DNA of 64,000 nt from Mucilaginibacter oryzae (GCF_003148845.1 NZ_QGHA01000003.1:400928-464927), one strand, 5' to 3'; numbered from the stretch's first letter, positions 18,022 through 26,435 are shown. Translations and numbers: made by a program. The notes: generated from the sequence alone by a model not told the origin.

Positions 18022-18594
18022 TTAATTATTGATACTGGTTGTGGGCGCATATTCGATGGAACCGGCTCTGGAGAAGTATTTATACAACGACGGATCGCGC
18101 AACCTTACAATCATCACCCCCTTGCGCGAACTGGCATGCACCACGTAGCCGTTTTGCAGGTAAACCCCAACATGGCTGAACTGCTTTCCGTCGAAATCAA
18201 AAAACACCAGGTCGCCTTCTTTCAGTTCATCTTCGTATTTACGCTTGATCACGGTAATCTGTTTGCTGGTCATGCGGGGGATGGTAATCCCGTAAACTTG
18301 CTGTTCCAGTAAAAAAGTAAGCCCCGAGCAATCGATCCCGTCTTTATCCAGGCCGCCAAATTTATACGGCGTTCCCATCCACTGCTCGATAAAGGCATAG
18401 AGGCGCCCGTTTTGGATATCGCTTTTATCAACACCCATAATTTCAGCATACTTTGAAGCGATATCGCCCGATGGCTTTACAACTTCGCCAGGCTGGCCGC
18501 GCATAACGGCCTTACGGCTATGGCATGAGGTTAAAACCGCTACGGACGCCAGCACCAAAAAACAATAATATAAACGGGGAAACGGGATAGACAT
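18022..18594 (-). CDS. NlpC/P60 (C40) family peptidoglycan hydrolase lipoprotein
   Basis: This 190-residue protein has a lipoprotein signal (LVLASVAVLTSCHSRK). The C40 peptidase domain covers about 60-185: catalytic Cys in DGIDCSGLTFLL, His in FSHVGVYLQNGYVVHAS. It should cleave peptide stems of peptidoglycan at the D-Glu/diaminopimelate link in the periplasm. I chose the ATG at 18594; an upstream TTG would add six residues that only lengthen the signal peptide. The domain is complete and the protein has no extra SH3 module. Confidence 0.9.
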   Translation of the reverse strand: MSIPFPRLYYCFLVLASVAVLTSCHSRKAVMRGQPGEVVKPSGDIASKYAEIMGVDKSDIQNGRLYAFIEQWMGTPYKFGGLDKDGIDCSGLTFLLEQQVYGITIPRMTSKQITVIKRKYEDELKEGDLVFFDFDGKQFSHVGVYLQNGYVVHASSRKGVMIVRLRDPSLYKYFSRAGSIEYAPTTSINN

Positions 18595-18656
18595 AAAGCA
18601 AAAGTAAAACAAGCTGTAAAAAATAGCCGCCCGGTGTTATTAACATATCCACATTA

Positions 18657-18935
18657 ATGGATGTGCAGATGTGGCGGATGTGCAAATGTGCGCATGTGCG
18701 GATTTCAGATGTGCAGATGTGGGGATTTCAAATAAATGGGCAGATAATCAATTCTCTTAGTACGAGCGATGGCGAAATATCTTCAACGGGTGCAAAATTG
18801 CCTGCCTGCAGGGCGAGTAAGCTGTTTCGCTACGTTCCATATGACAAACCCCTACCCGGCTCAAATGCAACAAGCACATCCGCACATCTAAATTCAGCAC
18901 ATTTGAAATCTGCACATCTGAAATCCGCACATCAA
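18657..18935. repeat. Nested repeat: GATGTGCAGATGTG tandem words in inverted arrangement
   Basis: 18657-18733 carries tandem words such as gatgtgcagatgtggcgg and atgtgcgcatgtgcggatt. 18863-18935 carries the complementary words cacatccgcacatctaaatt and gaaatctgcacatctgaaat. Between them sits the interspersed repeat at 18764. The whole 346-base gap before mutS is this structure; nothing else is seen. Confidence 0.6.
18764..18846. repeat. Interspersed repeat, GAGCGATGGCGAAATATC family
   Basis: A diverged relative of the element at 8444-8533: both contain gcgaaatatcttc, a GGGTGCAAA word, GCCTnC, AGGGCGA and a closing TTTC.CT.CGTTC. This copy lies inside the inverted GATGTGCAG structure. Confidence 0.55.
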
Positions 18936-18940
18936 AAAAA

Positions 18941-21550
18941 TCAGCTTTTCACCACCCGCTGTATCTCGTCCAGTTTCATTAAAGCTTCTACAGGGGTTAA
19001 GGTGTTTACATCGAGGTTATTCAGCGTATCGCGGATTTTAACCAGCACCGGGTCATCTATTGAAAACATCTGCATCTGCACGGCCTGTTTCTGAACCTTG
19101 CGGATGCTTTCCTTAATATGTTCGCCGCCGGTGCGTTCGTTCTCCAGCTTTTTCAGGATCTCGTTGGCGCGGCTCAATACCTTGGATGGCATACCGGCCA
19201 GTTTGGCCACATGGATCCCGAAGCTGTGCTCGCTGCCGCCCGGCACCAGTTTACGCAGAAAGATAATTTGCTGGCCAACCTCTTTTACAGATACGTTGAA
19301 GTTTTTAATGCGGTTAAACGAGTTGCTTAACTCGTTAAGCTCGTGATAGTGGGTGGCAAAAAGGGTTTTGGCCCTTGCCGTTGGATGGTTATGCAGGTAC
19401 TCGGCAATTGACCACGCAATGGAAATACCGTCATAAGTTGACGTACCGCGACCGATCTCATCCAGCAGGATCAGGCTCCTGTCGGATAGGTTATTGAGGA
19501 TGCTGGCCGTTTCATTCATCTCTACCATAAAGGTCGATTCGCCCGACGAAAGGTTATCGGATGCCCCTACCCTGGTAAAAATTTTGTCAACCAAACCGAT
19601 GATCGCCTCTTTAGCAGGCACAAAACAGCCCATCTGCGCCATCAGCACTATCAAACCGGTTTGCCTTAACAAAGCCGATTTACCGGCCATGTTAGGCCCT
19701 GTAATGATGATGATCTGCTGCGTTTCCGAATCGAGGTAAACACTGTTGGTGATGTACTCCTCACCTATCGGCAGATTTTTTTCGATAACAGGGTGGCGGC
19801 CACCTTTAATGTCCAGTACCTTACTTTCGTTTATTTCGGGCTTAACGTAGTAATTTTTGATGGAGATGGTTGCAAAGTTGAGCAGCACATCCAAACGGGC
19901 TATCAGCTGGGCGTTAAGCTGGATAGGCTTGATATACTCGGCCAGCGAATACAGCAAATCGTTGTACAGCTGTGTTTCCAATGCCAGGATCTTCTCCTCG
20001 GCGCCTAAAATCTGCTCTTCGTATTCTTTTAATTCGGGCGTGATATAACGCTCGGCATTCACGAGGGTTTGCTTGCGGATCCATTCGGTGGGTACCTTAT
20101 CCCGGTGAGCGTGGGTAACCTCGAGATAGTAACCGAACACGTTATTAAACGATACTTTAAGCGAAGGGATGCCCGTTAACTCGGCCTCACGTTTCTGGAT
20201 TTCGAGCAGGTAGCCTTTACCGCCAAAAGCGATTTTCCGCAGCCTGTCGAGCTCGTCACTAACGCCATCGTTCATTACCGAGCCTTTTACCAGCATCACC
20301 GGCGGCTCGGGGTTAAGTTCGCGTTCTATCTTTTCGCAAATGAGGGCGCAGGGGTTAAGCTGTTCGCCTATGGCACGTAACGGCGCGCTTCCCGAACTTT
20401 CGGCAATGCGTTTGATCTGGGCTATAGCCGTTAAAGCTTTTTTAAGCTGGCAAACCTCGCGCGGGTTGGCTTTTTGCAAGCCAATTTTCGAGATCAGCCT
20501 TTCCAAATCGCCTATCTGGCGCAGGTACTGCAGCAACTCCTCACGCAGTTCTTCATTACCTATCAGGTATTCTACCACGCCAAGCCTGTCATTAATAGAC
20601 TTGATCTGCTTTAAGGGCATCACAATCCAGCGGCGCAGCAAACGCGCCCCCATGGGCGAGCAGGTATGGTCAAGCACATCAACCAGGGTCATGGCGTTTT
20701 CGTTGGCCGAACCCACCAGCTCCAGGTTGCGGATGCTGAACCTGTCGAGCCACAAATACCGGTCTTCCTCTATCCTGCTGATGGCCGAGATATGGCCCAG
20801 GTTGCGGTGTTCGGTTTCGTTAAGGTAGTGAATAGCTACACCTGCGGCTATAATGCCCAGCTGCAGCTTATCGATGCCGAAACCCTTTAATGATTTTACG
20901 CCGAAGTGTTTCAGCAGCGTTTCGGTGGCATAATCGCCGCTGTAAGGCCACTCATCAAGGGCGTAGGTATAAAAGCGGTCGCCGTAAGTATCTTTAAAAT
21001 CGCGGGCGCGGCTTTTAGGGTAAATCACCTCGCTGGGCGAAAAGCTTTGCAGCAGTTTATCAATATAATCGCTGTTACCCTGGGCCGTCATGAACTCGCC
21101 GGTAGAGATATCTATGAGCGCGATGCCGATTGTATTTTTTTCAAAATGCAGCGAAGCAAGGTAATTGTTGCTTTTTTGCTGCAGGATATTATCGTTGGTA
21201 GCCACGCCGGGGGTAACCAGTTCGGTTACGCCGCGCTTAACGATGGTTTTGGTTGTTTTAGGGTCTTCCAGCTGATCGCAGATAGCCACGCGCTGCCCGG
21301 CACGTACCAGTTTGGGCAGGTAGGTATCCAGCGAGTGGTGCGGGAAACCCGCCAGCTCAATATGCGTAGCGGCACCGTTGGCGCGGCGGGTAAGCACAAT
21401 GCCCAAAATGCCCGCGGCTTTAACGGCATCTTCGCCAAATGTTTCGTAAAAATCGCCCACCCTAAACAGCAGCAAAGCACCGGGGTACTTTACTTTAATA
21501 GCATTGTATTGCTGCATTAAGGGGGTTTCTTTGGTAGTATCTTTAGCCAA
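18941..21550 (-). CDS. mutS: DNA mismatch repair protein MutS
   Basis: This 869-residue protein recognises mismatches as a dimer and recruits MutL. The mismatch-contact motif Phe-x-Glu is in [10 protein letters not shown] near residue 33. Connector, lever and clamp domains follow, then the ATPase with Walker [14 protein letters not shown] (about 620-632), Walker [17 protein letters not shown] and the late ATHYHEL. Full length for the family. It is a single gene; the start [18 protein letters not shown] fits the family N-terminus. Confidence 0.98.
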   Translation of the reverse strand: MAKDTTKETPLMQQYNAIKVKYPGALLLFRVGDFYETFGEDAVKAAGILGIVLTRRANGAATHIELAGFPHHSLDTYLPKLVRAGQRVAICDQLEDPKTTKTIVKRGVTELVTPGVATNDNILQQKSNNYLASLHFEKNTIGIALIDISTGEFMTAQGNSDYIDKLLQSFSPSEVIYPKSRARDFKDTYGDRFYTYALDEWPYSGDYATETLLKHFGVKSLKGFGIDKLQLGIIAAGVAIHYLNETEHRNLGHISAISRIEEDRYLWLDRFSIRNLELVGSANENAMTLVDVLDHTCSPMGARLLRRWIVMPLKQIKSINDRLGVVEYLIGNEELREELLQYLRQIGDLERLISKIGLQKANPREVCQLKKALTAIAQIKRIAESSGSAPLRAIGEQLNPCALICEKIERELNPEPPVMLVKGSVMNDGVSDELDRLRKIAFGGKGYLLEIQKREAELTGIPSLKVSFNNVFGYYLEVTHAHRDKVPTEWIRKQTLVNAERYITPELKEYEEQILGAEEKILALETQLYNDLLYSLAEYIKPIQLNAQLIARLDVLLNFATISIKNYYVKPEINESKVLDIKGGRHPVIEKNLPIGEEYITNSVYLDSETQQIIIITGPNMAGKSALLRQTGLIVLMAQMGCFVPAKEAIIGLVDKIFTRVGASDNLSSGESTFMVEMNETASILNNLSDRSLILLDEIGRGTSTYDGISIAWSIAEYLHNHPTARAKTLFATHYHELNELSNSFNRIKNFNVSVKEVGQQIIFLRKLVPGGSEHSFGIHVAKLAGMPSKVLSRANEILKKLENERTGGEHIKESIRKVQKQAVQMQMFSIDDPVLVKIRDTLNNLDVNTLTPVEALMKLDEIQRVVKS

Positions 21551-21670
21551 GCGGTTTATCCTTATAATTAATCGGCTAAGTTAATGCATTGGCAGGGGTT
21601 TTAGGGTAATGTGGAAAATTTGGGGTGATGTGGAATAAGTGCCCCCAGGTATAAAATCACCAGACCGCCT

Positions 21671-23605
21671 TTACCTCACCACCATTTTCCCATTCACAAT
21701 CCTATCTACATAATCCTGTATCAGCGCTTTGCAATCCTGCATGCCTTTCTGCATTTCGGGGTTTAACCCGCCGGGCATCAGGTTTTTATCCAAACCTTTA
21801 TCTTCCACGGCAAAAATCCCGGTAAAGTTTTTACCGTCAAACAGGTAGGTGTAATTACCCTGCATAAACTGGTAAATATTACCGGTGGAGTTGATGAGCC
21901 TCGGCTGCTCATCGGGCACTTTGCTAACTAAACTCCTCCCCCATGAGCGGAAAGGTTTATTATAACCCGTTAAATCGGCCAGGGTGGGATATATATCCAT
22001 TTGCGACGCGATATCTGTGCGGGTGCCTTTAAGGTTGTACGCCGGGTTGGCGCTGTAAAACAGGATGGGAACGGCAAAACGGTTTACCTGCTTGCTGTAC
22101 TCGGGGTAATAGGTTTGGCTGGTATGATCGGCAGTGATCACAAAAATGGTGTTGCTGTACCAGGGCTGTGTTTTGGCATAGTTAAAAAATTCGCGCAAGG
22201 CGTTATCGGTGTATTGTACGCACTTATCAATAGCCAGCGGACCGCCGGTAAACCTGGCCTTATATTTTTCGGGCAGCTGATATGGGTCGTGCGATGAGAG
22301 CGTGAACAACGTAGCCATAAAGGGCTTCTTTTGCCGCGTAAGCGTGCGCCCCATAAACTGAAAAAAGGGCTCATCCCAAATACCCCAGATGCCGTCGAAA
22401 TCACGGTCATTATTATATTCAGTACGGCCATAATAGTGCTTATAGCCCAAAATACTGCCGAAGCCCTGGAAACCCATCGAACCGTTTGCCGCGCCATGAA
22501 AAAACGAGGTTTCGTAGCCCATATCGTTACAAACCGATACGATCGACTGGATATTTTGCTTGGCATAAGGCGACGAGGTGAAAGCGTTTTGAAATGAAGG
22601 GATACCTGCCAATACCGACGACATGGCATGAATAGATTGCCTGCCGGTAGCATAGGCGTTGGTAAATATGAGGCTGCTGTTTGATAGCGAATCTAAAAAC
22701 GGCGTGTATGATTTAAAGCCCGGGATGTTAACGTCCCTGTTCATGCTGCCCCAATATTCGCGGGCCATGCTTTCCAAAATGATGATCACCACATTGGGTT
22801 TGGCGGCGGGCTGGTTATTATATTGCTTGATGGGCTTGATATTAGCGCTGATGTAAGCATCATCAACCCAATGCTGCAGCTTATAGTTATTGGTACCCAG
22901 CGTACGGAAAATAGCGAACGGGGTATTCAGTACAATATCGCCCTGGTTTGGGATGGTGATATGCTTATAGGCATCAACCATGTTGATAGGCCTCGTGCTG
23001 TGCGCAAAATCGCCGCGGATGCCGCCGATCACCAAAGCAAGGATGGCAAAAAATGATACCACCGATGATAAAAAGTAAACCTTATTGTCGGTTACCCGCT
23101 GCGGCTTCAGTTTTACCAGCTTATACAGCCAGATCCAGCTAAGGGCACAAATAATAAACAGGGCCACTACGTACCAGTAAGCTTCAGAAAAATGGGTAAA
23201 TAATAGCTTTTTATTATTCTCATCGGCCAGTACATCAAGGGTGGCTTTGGTTGAGCGTACCTGGCTAAAGCGGTAATAAATAATATCTACAAAGTTGGTA
23301 GCGTAGCAAAGCAGGTTGGTAATGAAATACAAAATGGCCATACCTTTTTGAAAACCCGGGCGGGTATTCACTATCAGCGGTAATACGCTGAGCAGTATGA
23401 AAAGGCTGTTGGTATACAGCAGGGCCGTGGTATCAAAGGCCATACCATAGTAGCAAAGTTTAAGCAGTGCCCAAAAGCTATCAACAGCGAAAAGGTGTGT
23501 ATTAAACGCGAAGAATAACACCCTTGCGATAAAATAAAACAAATACCCTAAAAACAGCCTGTATAAAAGCACTTTATACTCGGCCAGCCTCCATTTACTT
23601 TCCAT
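21671..23605 (-). CDS. LTA-synthase-like membrane sulfatase/phosphoethanolamine-type transferase
   Basis: This 644-residue protein has five N-terminal transmembrane helices (about 15-195) followed by a large periplasmic sulfatase-fold domain. Metal-site motifs are VVIIILESMAREYWG, NAYATGRQSIHAMSS (nucleophile region), LSSHDPYQLP, and ITADHTSQTYY. The architecture matches LtaS/MdoB-type alkaline phosphatase superfamily enzymes that transfer glycerol phosphate or similar head groups to envelope glycans. The actual substrate in a Gram-negative of this phylum is unknown. It stands alone, divergent from rsr. Confidence 0.9.
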   Translation of the reverse strand: MESKWRLAEYKVLLYRLFLGYLFYFIARVLFFAFNTHLFAVDSFWALLKLCYYGMAFDTTALLYTNSLFILLSVLPLIVNTRPGFQKGMAILYFITNLLCYATNFVDIIYYRFSQVRSTKATLDVLADENNKKLLFTHFSEAYWYVVALFIICALSWIWLYKLVKLKPQRVTDNKVYFLSSVVSFFAILALVIGGIRGDFAHSTRPINMVDAYKHITIPNQGDIVLNTPFAIFRTLGTNNYKLQHWVDDAYISANIKPIKQYNNQPAAKPNVVIIILESMAREYWGSMNRDVNIPGFKSYTPFLDSLSNSSLIFTNAYATGRQSIHAMSSVLAGIPSFQNAFTSSPYAKQNIQSIVSVCNDMGYETSFFHGAANGSMGFQGFGSILGYKHYYGRTEYNNDRDFDGIWGIWDEPFFQFMGRTLTRQKKPFMATLFTLSSHDPYQLPEKYKARFTGGPLAIDKCVQYTDNALREFFNYAKTQPWYSNTIFVITADHTSQTYYPEYSKQVNRFAVPILFYSANPAYNLKGTRTDIASQMDIYPTLADLTGYNKPFRSWGRSLVSKVPDEQPRLINSTGNIYQFMQGNYTYLFDGKNFTGIFAVEDKGLDKNLMPGGLNPEMQKGMQDCKALIQDYVDRIVNGKMVVR

Positions 23606-23891
23606 TAAACTACGTTGCTTTTAGTTTTCCTTTAGGCCGGATCGGCAGGGAGATCATTGCCCGTTGCGGTAGAAACTAACAGGTGGCGAAAGTAAATAAA
23701 ATTGATTAACAATTATTTAATAGCAGGGTAATAGGAATTTAATGACTTGCAGCTTACATAATTGGGGCTTGGGTAGATGATTGTGGGCTCGCTTGTCCTG
23801 AAGAAGACGTATGTGATGCGTCAATACGTAACAAACACTTAACATTTCCAACAAAATCCCTGTTCTGAAAAAAAAATCAACTTTTTTTTCA

Positions 23892-23912
23892 CTGCGCAAA
23901 TACACTGCGCAG
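23892..23912 (+). promoter_or_regulatory. CTGCGCA direct repeat upstream of rsr
   Basis: Two copies, CTGCGCAA (23892-23899) and CTGCGCAG (23905-23912, itself a perfect 8-bp palindrome), start 13 bases apart. They precede a -7-like AACCTTTG (23921-23928), with no -33 TTG at the normal distance. The position suits an activator or repressor site. The 353-base gap 23606-23958 otherwise shows an A-tract/T-tract (23869-23889) and nothing more. Confidence 0.4.
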
Positions 23913-23958
23913 CAGCTTCCAACCTTTGTATCGTCAAAACAAACAAAGGAGGTATAAA

Positions 23959-25530
23959 ATGAAATTCAACCTGTTAAGCAAAGTGAAATCAATAGTGGTT
24001 AACCATGAAGGGGAGAAAGCTTTTAAAATGAGCCCCGAAATGGAACTGTACACCACGGTAGTAACCTGGAGCTTGAACGATACCTTTTACGAAAAAGATC
24101 AAACACGTATGGGGCGCCTGCAGATGCTGATCGCCCAATGCAATCCGGTATTTGTGGGTAAGCTGGCGGTATATGCCCGTACTAAAATGTATATGCGTTC
24201 GGTTCCGCTGTTACTGGTTACCGAATTGGCTAAGCTGCACTCGGGCGACGATCTGGTTGCCCGGGTTACCGACGCCGTTGTTGGCCGGGCCGATGAAATT
24301 ACGGAGCTGCTGGCGTGTTACCAGGTAATGAACCGGCGTACCGGCACCAAAAAGCTAAACCGGTTATCGAAGCAAATGCAGAAAGGTTTAGCAATGGCAT
24401 TTAACCGTTTTGATGAGTACCAGTTTGCCAAATATAATCGCGATGGCGCCGTTAAACTGCGCGATGCCCTGTTCCTGGTACACCCACGTGCCAAGGATGA
24501 CTTGCAGCAACTGATATTTAACAAAATAGTGACCGGTAATCTGCAAACGCCTTATACATGGGAAACCGAGTTATCCGCTTTGGGTCAGCTGAATTTTGAT
24601 AGCGTTGAAGCCAGGGCTACCGCGTTCCGGGCTAAGTGGGAAGAACTGATAGATAGCGGCAAGCTGGGCTACATGGCTTTATTGCGTAACCTGCGTAACA
24701 TTCAGGATGCAGGCGTAAGCTATGCGCACTTTAAAAAAGTATGCGCAACCCTGGCAGATGGCGAACAGGTAGCTAAGGCCAAACAGTTCCCGTTCCGTTA
24801 CCTGGCAGCTTACCGCGAGTTGATCACACCAACTAACGCGGCGCAAAACATTGTAAGGGCCGCCAAAGCCGCCATAACAGGCAACAAAGGCTATACCGGC
24901 GAATTGCTGGATGCCTTAGAAAAAGCGGTACGGGCAAGCGCTGCAAACATGAGGGGTTTTGATGAAAACACCCGTGTACTGCTGGCCTGCGACGTATCCG
25001 GTTCGATGCAACAACCGATCTCGGCAAAATCAAAAGTATTGCTGTATGATATAGGTTTGATGCTGGCCATGCTGCTGCAATCGCGCTGTAATAATGTGGA
25101 AGTGGGTATGTTTGGCGATACCTGGAAAACTATTGCCATACCGCGCCATAACATATTAAGCAACGTGCAGGAATTTTACCGCCGCGAAGGTGAAGTGGGT
25201 TATTCAACCAATGGCTACCTGGTTATTTATGATCTGAGTATCCGTCGTGTAAAGATGGATAAAGTAATGCTGTTTACCGACTGCCAGTTGTGGAACAGCA
25301 ACAACAGCACTAATCATATCCAGGAGCAGTGGGTTTATTATAAACAAAACATTGCGCCAAACGCCAAATTGTACTTGTTTGACCTGGCAGGTTATGGCCA
25401 AACGCCATTGCAGTTGCTGCAAAACGATGTGTACCTCATTGCAGGCTGGAGCGATAAAGTTTTTGATGTACTGGCAGCCATTGAAAAAGGCAGCCCGGCA
25501 CTTGATTTAATTAACAAAATTGATTTATAA
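23959..25530 (+). CDS. rsr: Ro60-type TROVE domain RNA-binding protein (Rsr)
   Basis: This 523-residue protein is close in size to human Ro60 and Deinococcus Rsr. The N-terminal two thirds are the alpha-helical TROVE ring (for example KLAVYARTKMYMRSVPLLLV and RYLAAYRELITP), which binds Y RNAs on its outer surface and takes misfolded RNA ends through its hole. A von Willebrand A domain follows with the metal site DVSGS at 345-349 and FTDCQLWN further on. The ATG at 23959 is preceded by AAAGGAGG, a strong Shine-Dalgarno site unusual here, so the upstream in-frame TTG at 23926 was dropped. The gene leads a locus with seven Y-like RNA units and two RlaP genes. Confidence 0.95.
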   Translation: MKFNLLSKVKSIVVNHEGEKAFKMSPEMELYTTVVTWSLNDTFYEKDQTRMGRLQMLIAQCNPVFVGKLAVYARTKMYMRSVPLLLVTELAKLHSGDDLVARVTDAVVGRADEITELLACYQVMNRRTGTKKLNRLSKQMQKGLAMAFNRFDEYQFAKYNRDGAVKLRDALFLVHPRAKDDLQQLIFNKIVTGNLQTPYTWETELSALGQLNFDSVEARATAFRAKWEELIDSGKLGYMALLRNLRNIQDAGVSYAHFKKVCATLADGEQVAKAKQFPFRYLAAYRELITPTNAAQNIVRAAKAAITGNKGYTGELLDALEKAVRASAANMRGFDENTRVLLACDVSGSMQQPISAKSKVLLYDIGLMLAMLLQSRCNNVEVGMFGDTWKTIAIPRHNILSNVQEFYRREGEVGYSTNGYLVIYDLSIRRVKMDKVMLFTDCQLWNSNNSTNHIQEQWVYYKQNIAPNAKLYLFDLAGYGQTPLQLLQNDVYLIAGWSDKVFDVLAAIEKGSPALDLINKIDL

Positions 25531-25535
25531 ATAAT

Positions 25536-25555
25536 GGGGAGGAAAAGGCCTCCCC
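25536..25555 (+). terminator. Hairpin after rsr
   Basis: GGGGAGG pairs perfectly with CCTCCCC around aaaagg, starting 6 bases past the rsr stop and followed by tgttaaaaat. With only a weak T-tract it may be an attenuator or mRNA 3' stabiliser, letting some transcription run on into the RNA array. Confidence 0.55.
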
Positions 25556-25564
25556 TGTTAAAAA

Positions 25565-25636
25565 TATAAAGATGCCGTATGCCTGCGTTACTTCAATAAA
25601 ATTAAAACCTACGCAGGCCGCCCGTTGCTCTTTATA
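25565..25636 (+). ncRNA. Y-RNA-like unit 1 (bare stem-loop, no tRNA-like module)
   Basis: The lower stem pairs TATAAAGA (25565-25572) with TCTTTATA (25629-25636); T25573 is bulged and GC/GC closes it. An internal loop with CGTAT follows. The upper stem is 8 perfect pairs, GCCTGCGT (25581-25588) with ACGCAGGC (25611-25618), and the apical loop begins TACTTC. Bulge, CGTA and TACTTC recur in all or nearly all of the seven units; the arms do not. The last 16 bases are duplicated immediately downstream. The class is inferred from position beside rsr and from this Y-like fold. Confidence 0.7.
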
Positions 25637-25651
25637 CCCGTTGCTCTTTAT

Positions 25652-25783
25652 AAAGAAGGTGCCGTATATAAGTGTTACTTCGATTTCCAAGCCTGAGACG
25701 CCGGTTCGAATCCGGCCCCGAAAGGGTAGTTGAGATGGTTAAACACAGGGTAAGCAAACACTTGTAACCCGTTGCCCTTCTTT
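25652..25783 (+). ncRNA. Y-RNA-like unit 2 with permuted tRNA-like module
   Basis: The lower stem pairs AAAGAAGG (25652-25659) with CCTTCTTT (25776-25783), with T25660 bulged and GC/GC above. The upper stem is AAGTGTT (25670-25676) with AACACTT (25757-25763). The loop starts TACTTCG and contains a perfect T arm (GCCGG, loop TTCGAAT, CCGGC, 25700-25716), then CCC-GAAA-GGG (25717-25726), a capped acceptor-like stem, then TAGTTGAGATGGTTAAAC, a D-arm-like segment. This order (T, acceptor, D) is a tRNA opened at the anticodon arm and fused to the Y stem, as known for YrlA-type bacterial Y RNAs. Confidence 0.85.
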
Positions 25784-25807
25784 TAAAATACTGAAACTAA
25801 AAAACAC

Positions 25808-25825
25808 GGAGAGTTTTAACTCTCC
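25808..25825 (+). other. Small hairpin between units 2 and 3
   Basis: GGAGAG (25808-25813) pairs with CTCTCC (25820-25825) around ttttaa. It is followed by tgaaaaaaataa, not a T-tract, so it may be a processing or spacer hairpin rather than a terminator. Confidence 0.45.
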
Positions 25826-25833
25826 TGAAAAAA

Positions 25834-25961
25834 ATAAGGATGCCGTAGGTAAGGGATACTTCGCAGCAGACCATGGGGAGGGCATTGCGGTGAAAGCCGT
25901 GATGGAGGTTCAAGTCCTCGCTTGCAAGCCCCCAAAGCCCCTTGCCGCCTTTGCTCTTTAT
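25834..25961 (+). ncRNA. Y-RNA-like unit 3 with divergent tRNA-like module
   Basis: The lower stem pairs ATAAGGA (25834-25840) with TCTTTAT (25955-25961, one G-T pair), with T25841 bulged and GC/GC above. The upper stem is GGTAAGGG (25848-25855) with CCCTTGCC (25939-25946). The apical part starts TACTTCG and has a T-arm-like GAGG-TTCAAGT-CCTC (25905-25919). Here the T arm comes last, after a CGG...CCG hairpin (about 25888-25899), inside a GGGG...CCCC closing stem. No D arm is evident. The module therefore differs from units 2, 5 and 6. Confidence 0.7.
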
Positions 25962-25963
25962 AT

Positions 25964-26089
25964 TAAGGAGGTGTCGTTTATTAGTGTTACTTCGATACAT
26001 TACCGAACGCCCGTTTTAATCACGCCCTTAAGGGTAGTTAAGATCAGAACCCGGTGTAAGCACACACTTATAGCCAGTTACCCTTCTTA
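25964..26089 (+). ncRNA. Y-RNA-like unit 4 with degenerate tRNA-like module
   Basis: The lower stem pairs TAAGGAGG (25964-25971) with CCTTCTTA (26082-26089, one G-T), with T25972 bulged and GT/AC above. The CGTA motif is TCGTT here. The upper stem core is AGTGT (25983-25987) with ACACT (26064-26068), extended past one T-T mismatch. The apical part aligns with unit 2 (cgcccgttttaatcacgccc, then TTAAGGGTAGTTAAGATCAGAAC). The T stem is poorly paired and CCC-TTAA-GGG replaces the GNRA-capped acceptor stem. It looks like a decayed copy of unit 2. Confidence 0.65.
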
Positions 26090-26105
26090 TTAAAACATTG
26101 AAAAT

Positions 26106-26244
26106 AAAATAAGGTGCAGTAAACAAGTAATACTTCGTTTAGGGACATTCGGGTCGCCGGTTCGAACCCGGCCTGCGGGTAACCGCGGTAGCTCAGGTGG
26201 TTAAAGCATAATGTAGAAGATTTGTTGACAATTGCCCTTATTTT
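26106..26244 (+). ncRNA. Y-RNA-like unit 5 with tRNA-like T and D arms
   Basis: The lower stem pairs AAAATAAGG (26106-26114) with CCTTATTTT (26236-26244), with T26115 bulged and GC/GC above. The upper stem is AACAAGT (26122-26128) with ATTTGTT (26220-26226, one G-T). The module has T arm GCCGG-TTCGAAC-CCGGC (26156-26172), a capped acceptor stem GCGG-GTAA-CCGC (26175-26186, GNRA-type loop), then TAGCTCAGGTGGTTAAAGC (26189-26207), a near-consensus tRNA D arm with the GG pair. The order is again T, acceptor, D. Confidence 0.85.
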
Positions 26245-26250
26245 TAAAAT

Positions 26251-26403
26251 GAACAGCGGTTAAAGTGCCGTAGATAAGTATTACTTCGCATAACCCCAAG
26301 GTCGCCGGTATAAGTCCGGTCCTTAGCGTAAAGCTAAGGTAGCTCAGCAGCGTAGAGCATGGGACCCCGATTACTTATCGGCTATTCGCCTTTACCGCTG
26401 TTT
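26251..26403 (+). ncRNA. Y-RNA-like unit 6 with full-size permuted tRNA mimic
   Basis: The lower stem is the second longest: GAACAGCGGT (26251-26260) with ACCGCTGTTT, then, past a bulged T, AAAG/CTTT and, past the conserved bulged T26266, GC/GC. The upper stem GATAAGTA (26273-26280) pairs perfectly with TACTTATC (26372-26379). The module has T arm GCCGG-TATAAGT-CCGGT (26304-26320), a 7-bp acceptor stem CCTTAGC-GTAAA-GCTAAGG (26321-26339), the two-base TA link, and D arm GCTC-AGCAGCGTA-GAGC (26342-26358). Stem lengths and the TA link (tRNA positions 8-9) match a canonical tRNA exactly; the Y stem takes the place of the anticodon arm. Confidence 0.88.
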
Positions 26404-26435
26404 ATTAAAACTTTGCAACCTAACCTTTATCAGTA

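Noticed and set aside
18657..19094. 145-codon plus-strand ORF before and inside mutS
   Set aside because: It is made of the tandem GATGTGCAG repeat and antisense mutS.
23926..23958. TTG start for rsr
   Set aside because: The ATG at 23959 has AAAGGAGG at the right distance and the family N-terminus begins there.
25797..26093. Short ORFs on both strands in the RNA array (for example 25890-26093)
   Set aside because: They run across unit boundaries and use sequence explained by stems and tRNA-like arms.
25700..26360. Ordinary tRNA genes (T-loop and D-arm consensus words are visible)
   Set aside because: The order is T arm, acceptor, D arm; there is no anticodon arm and no 3' end at the acceptor stem. 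They are modules inside longer stem-loop RNAs.
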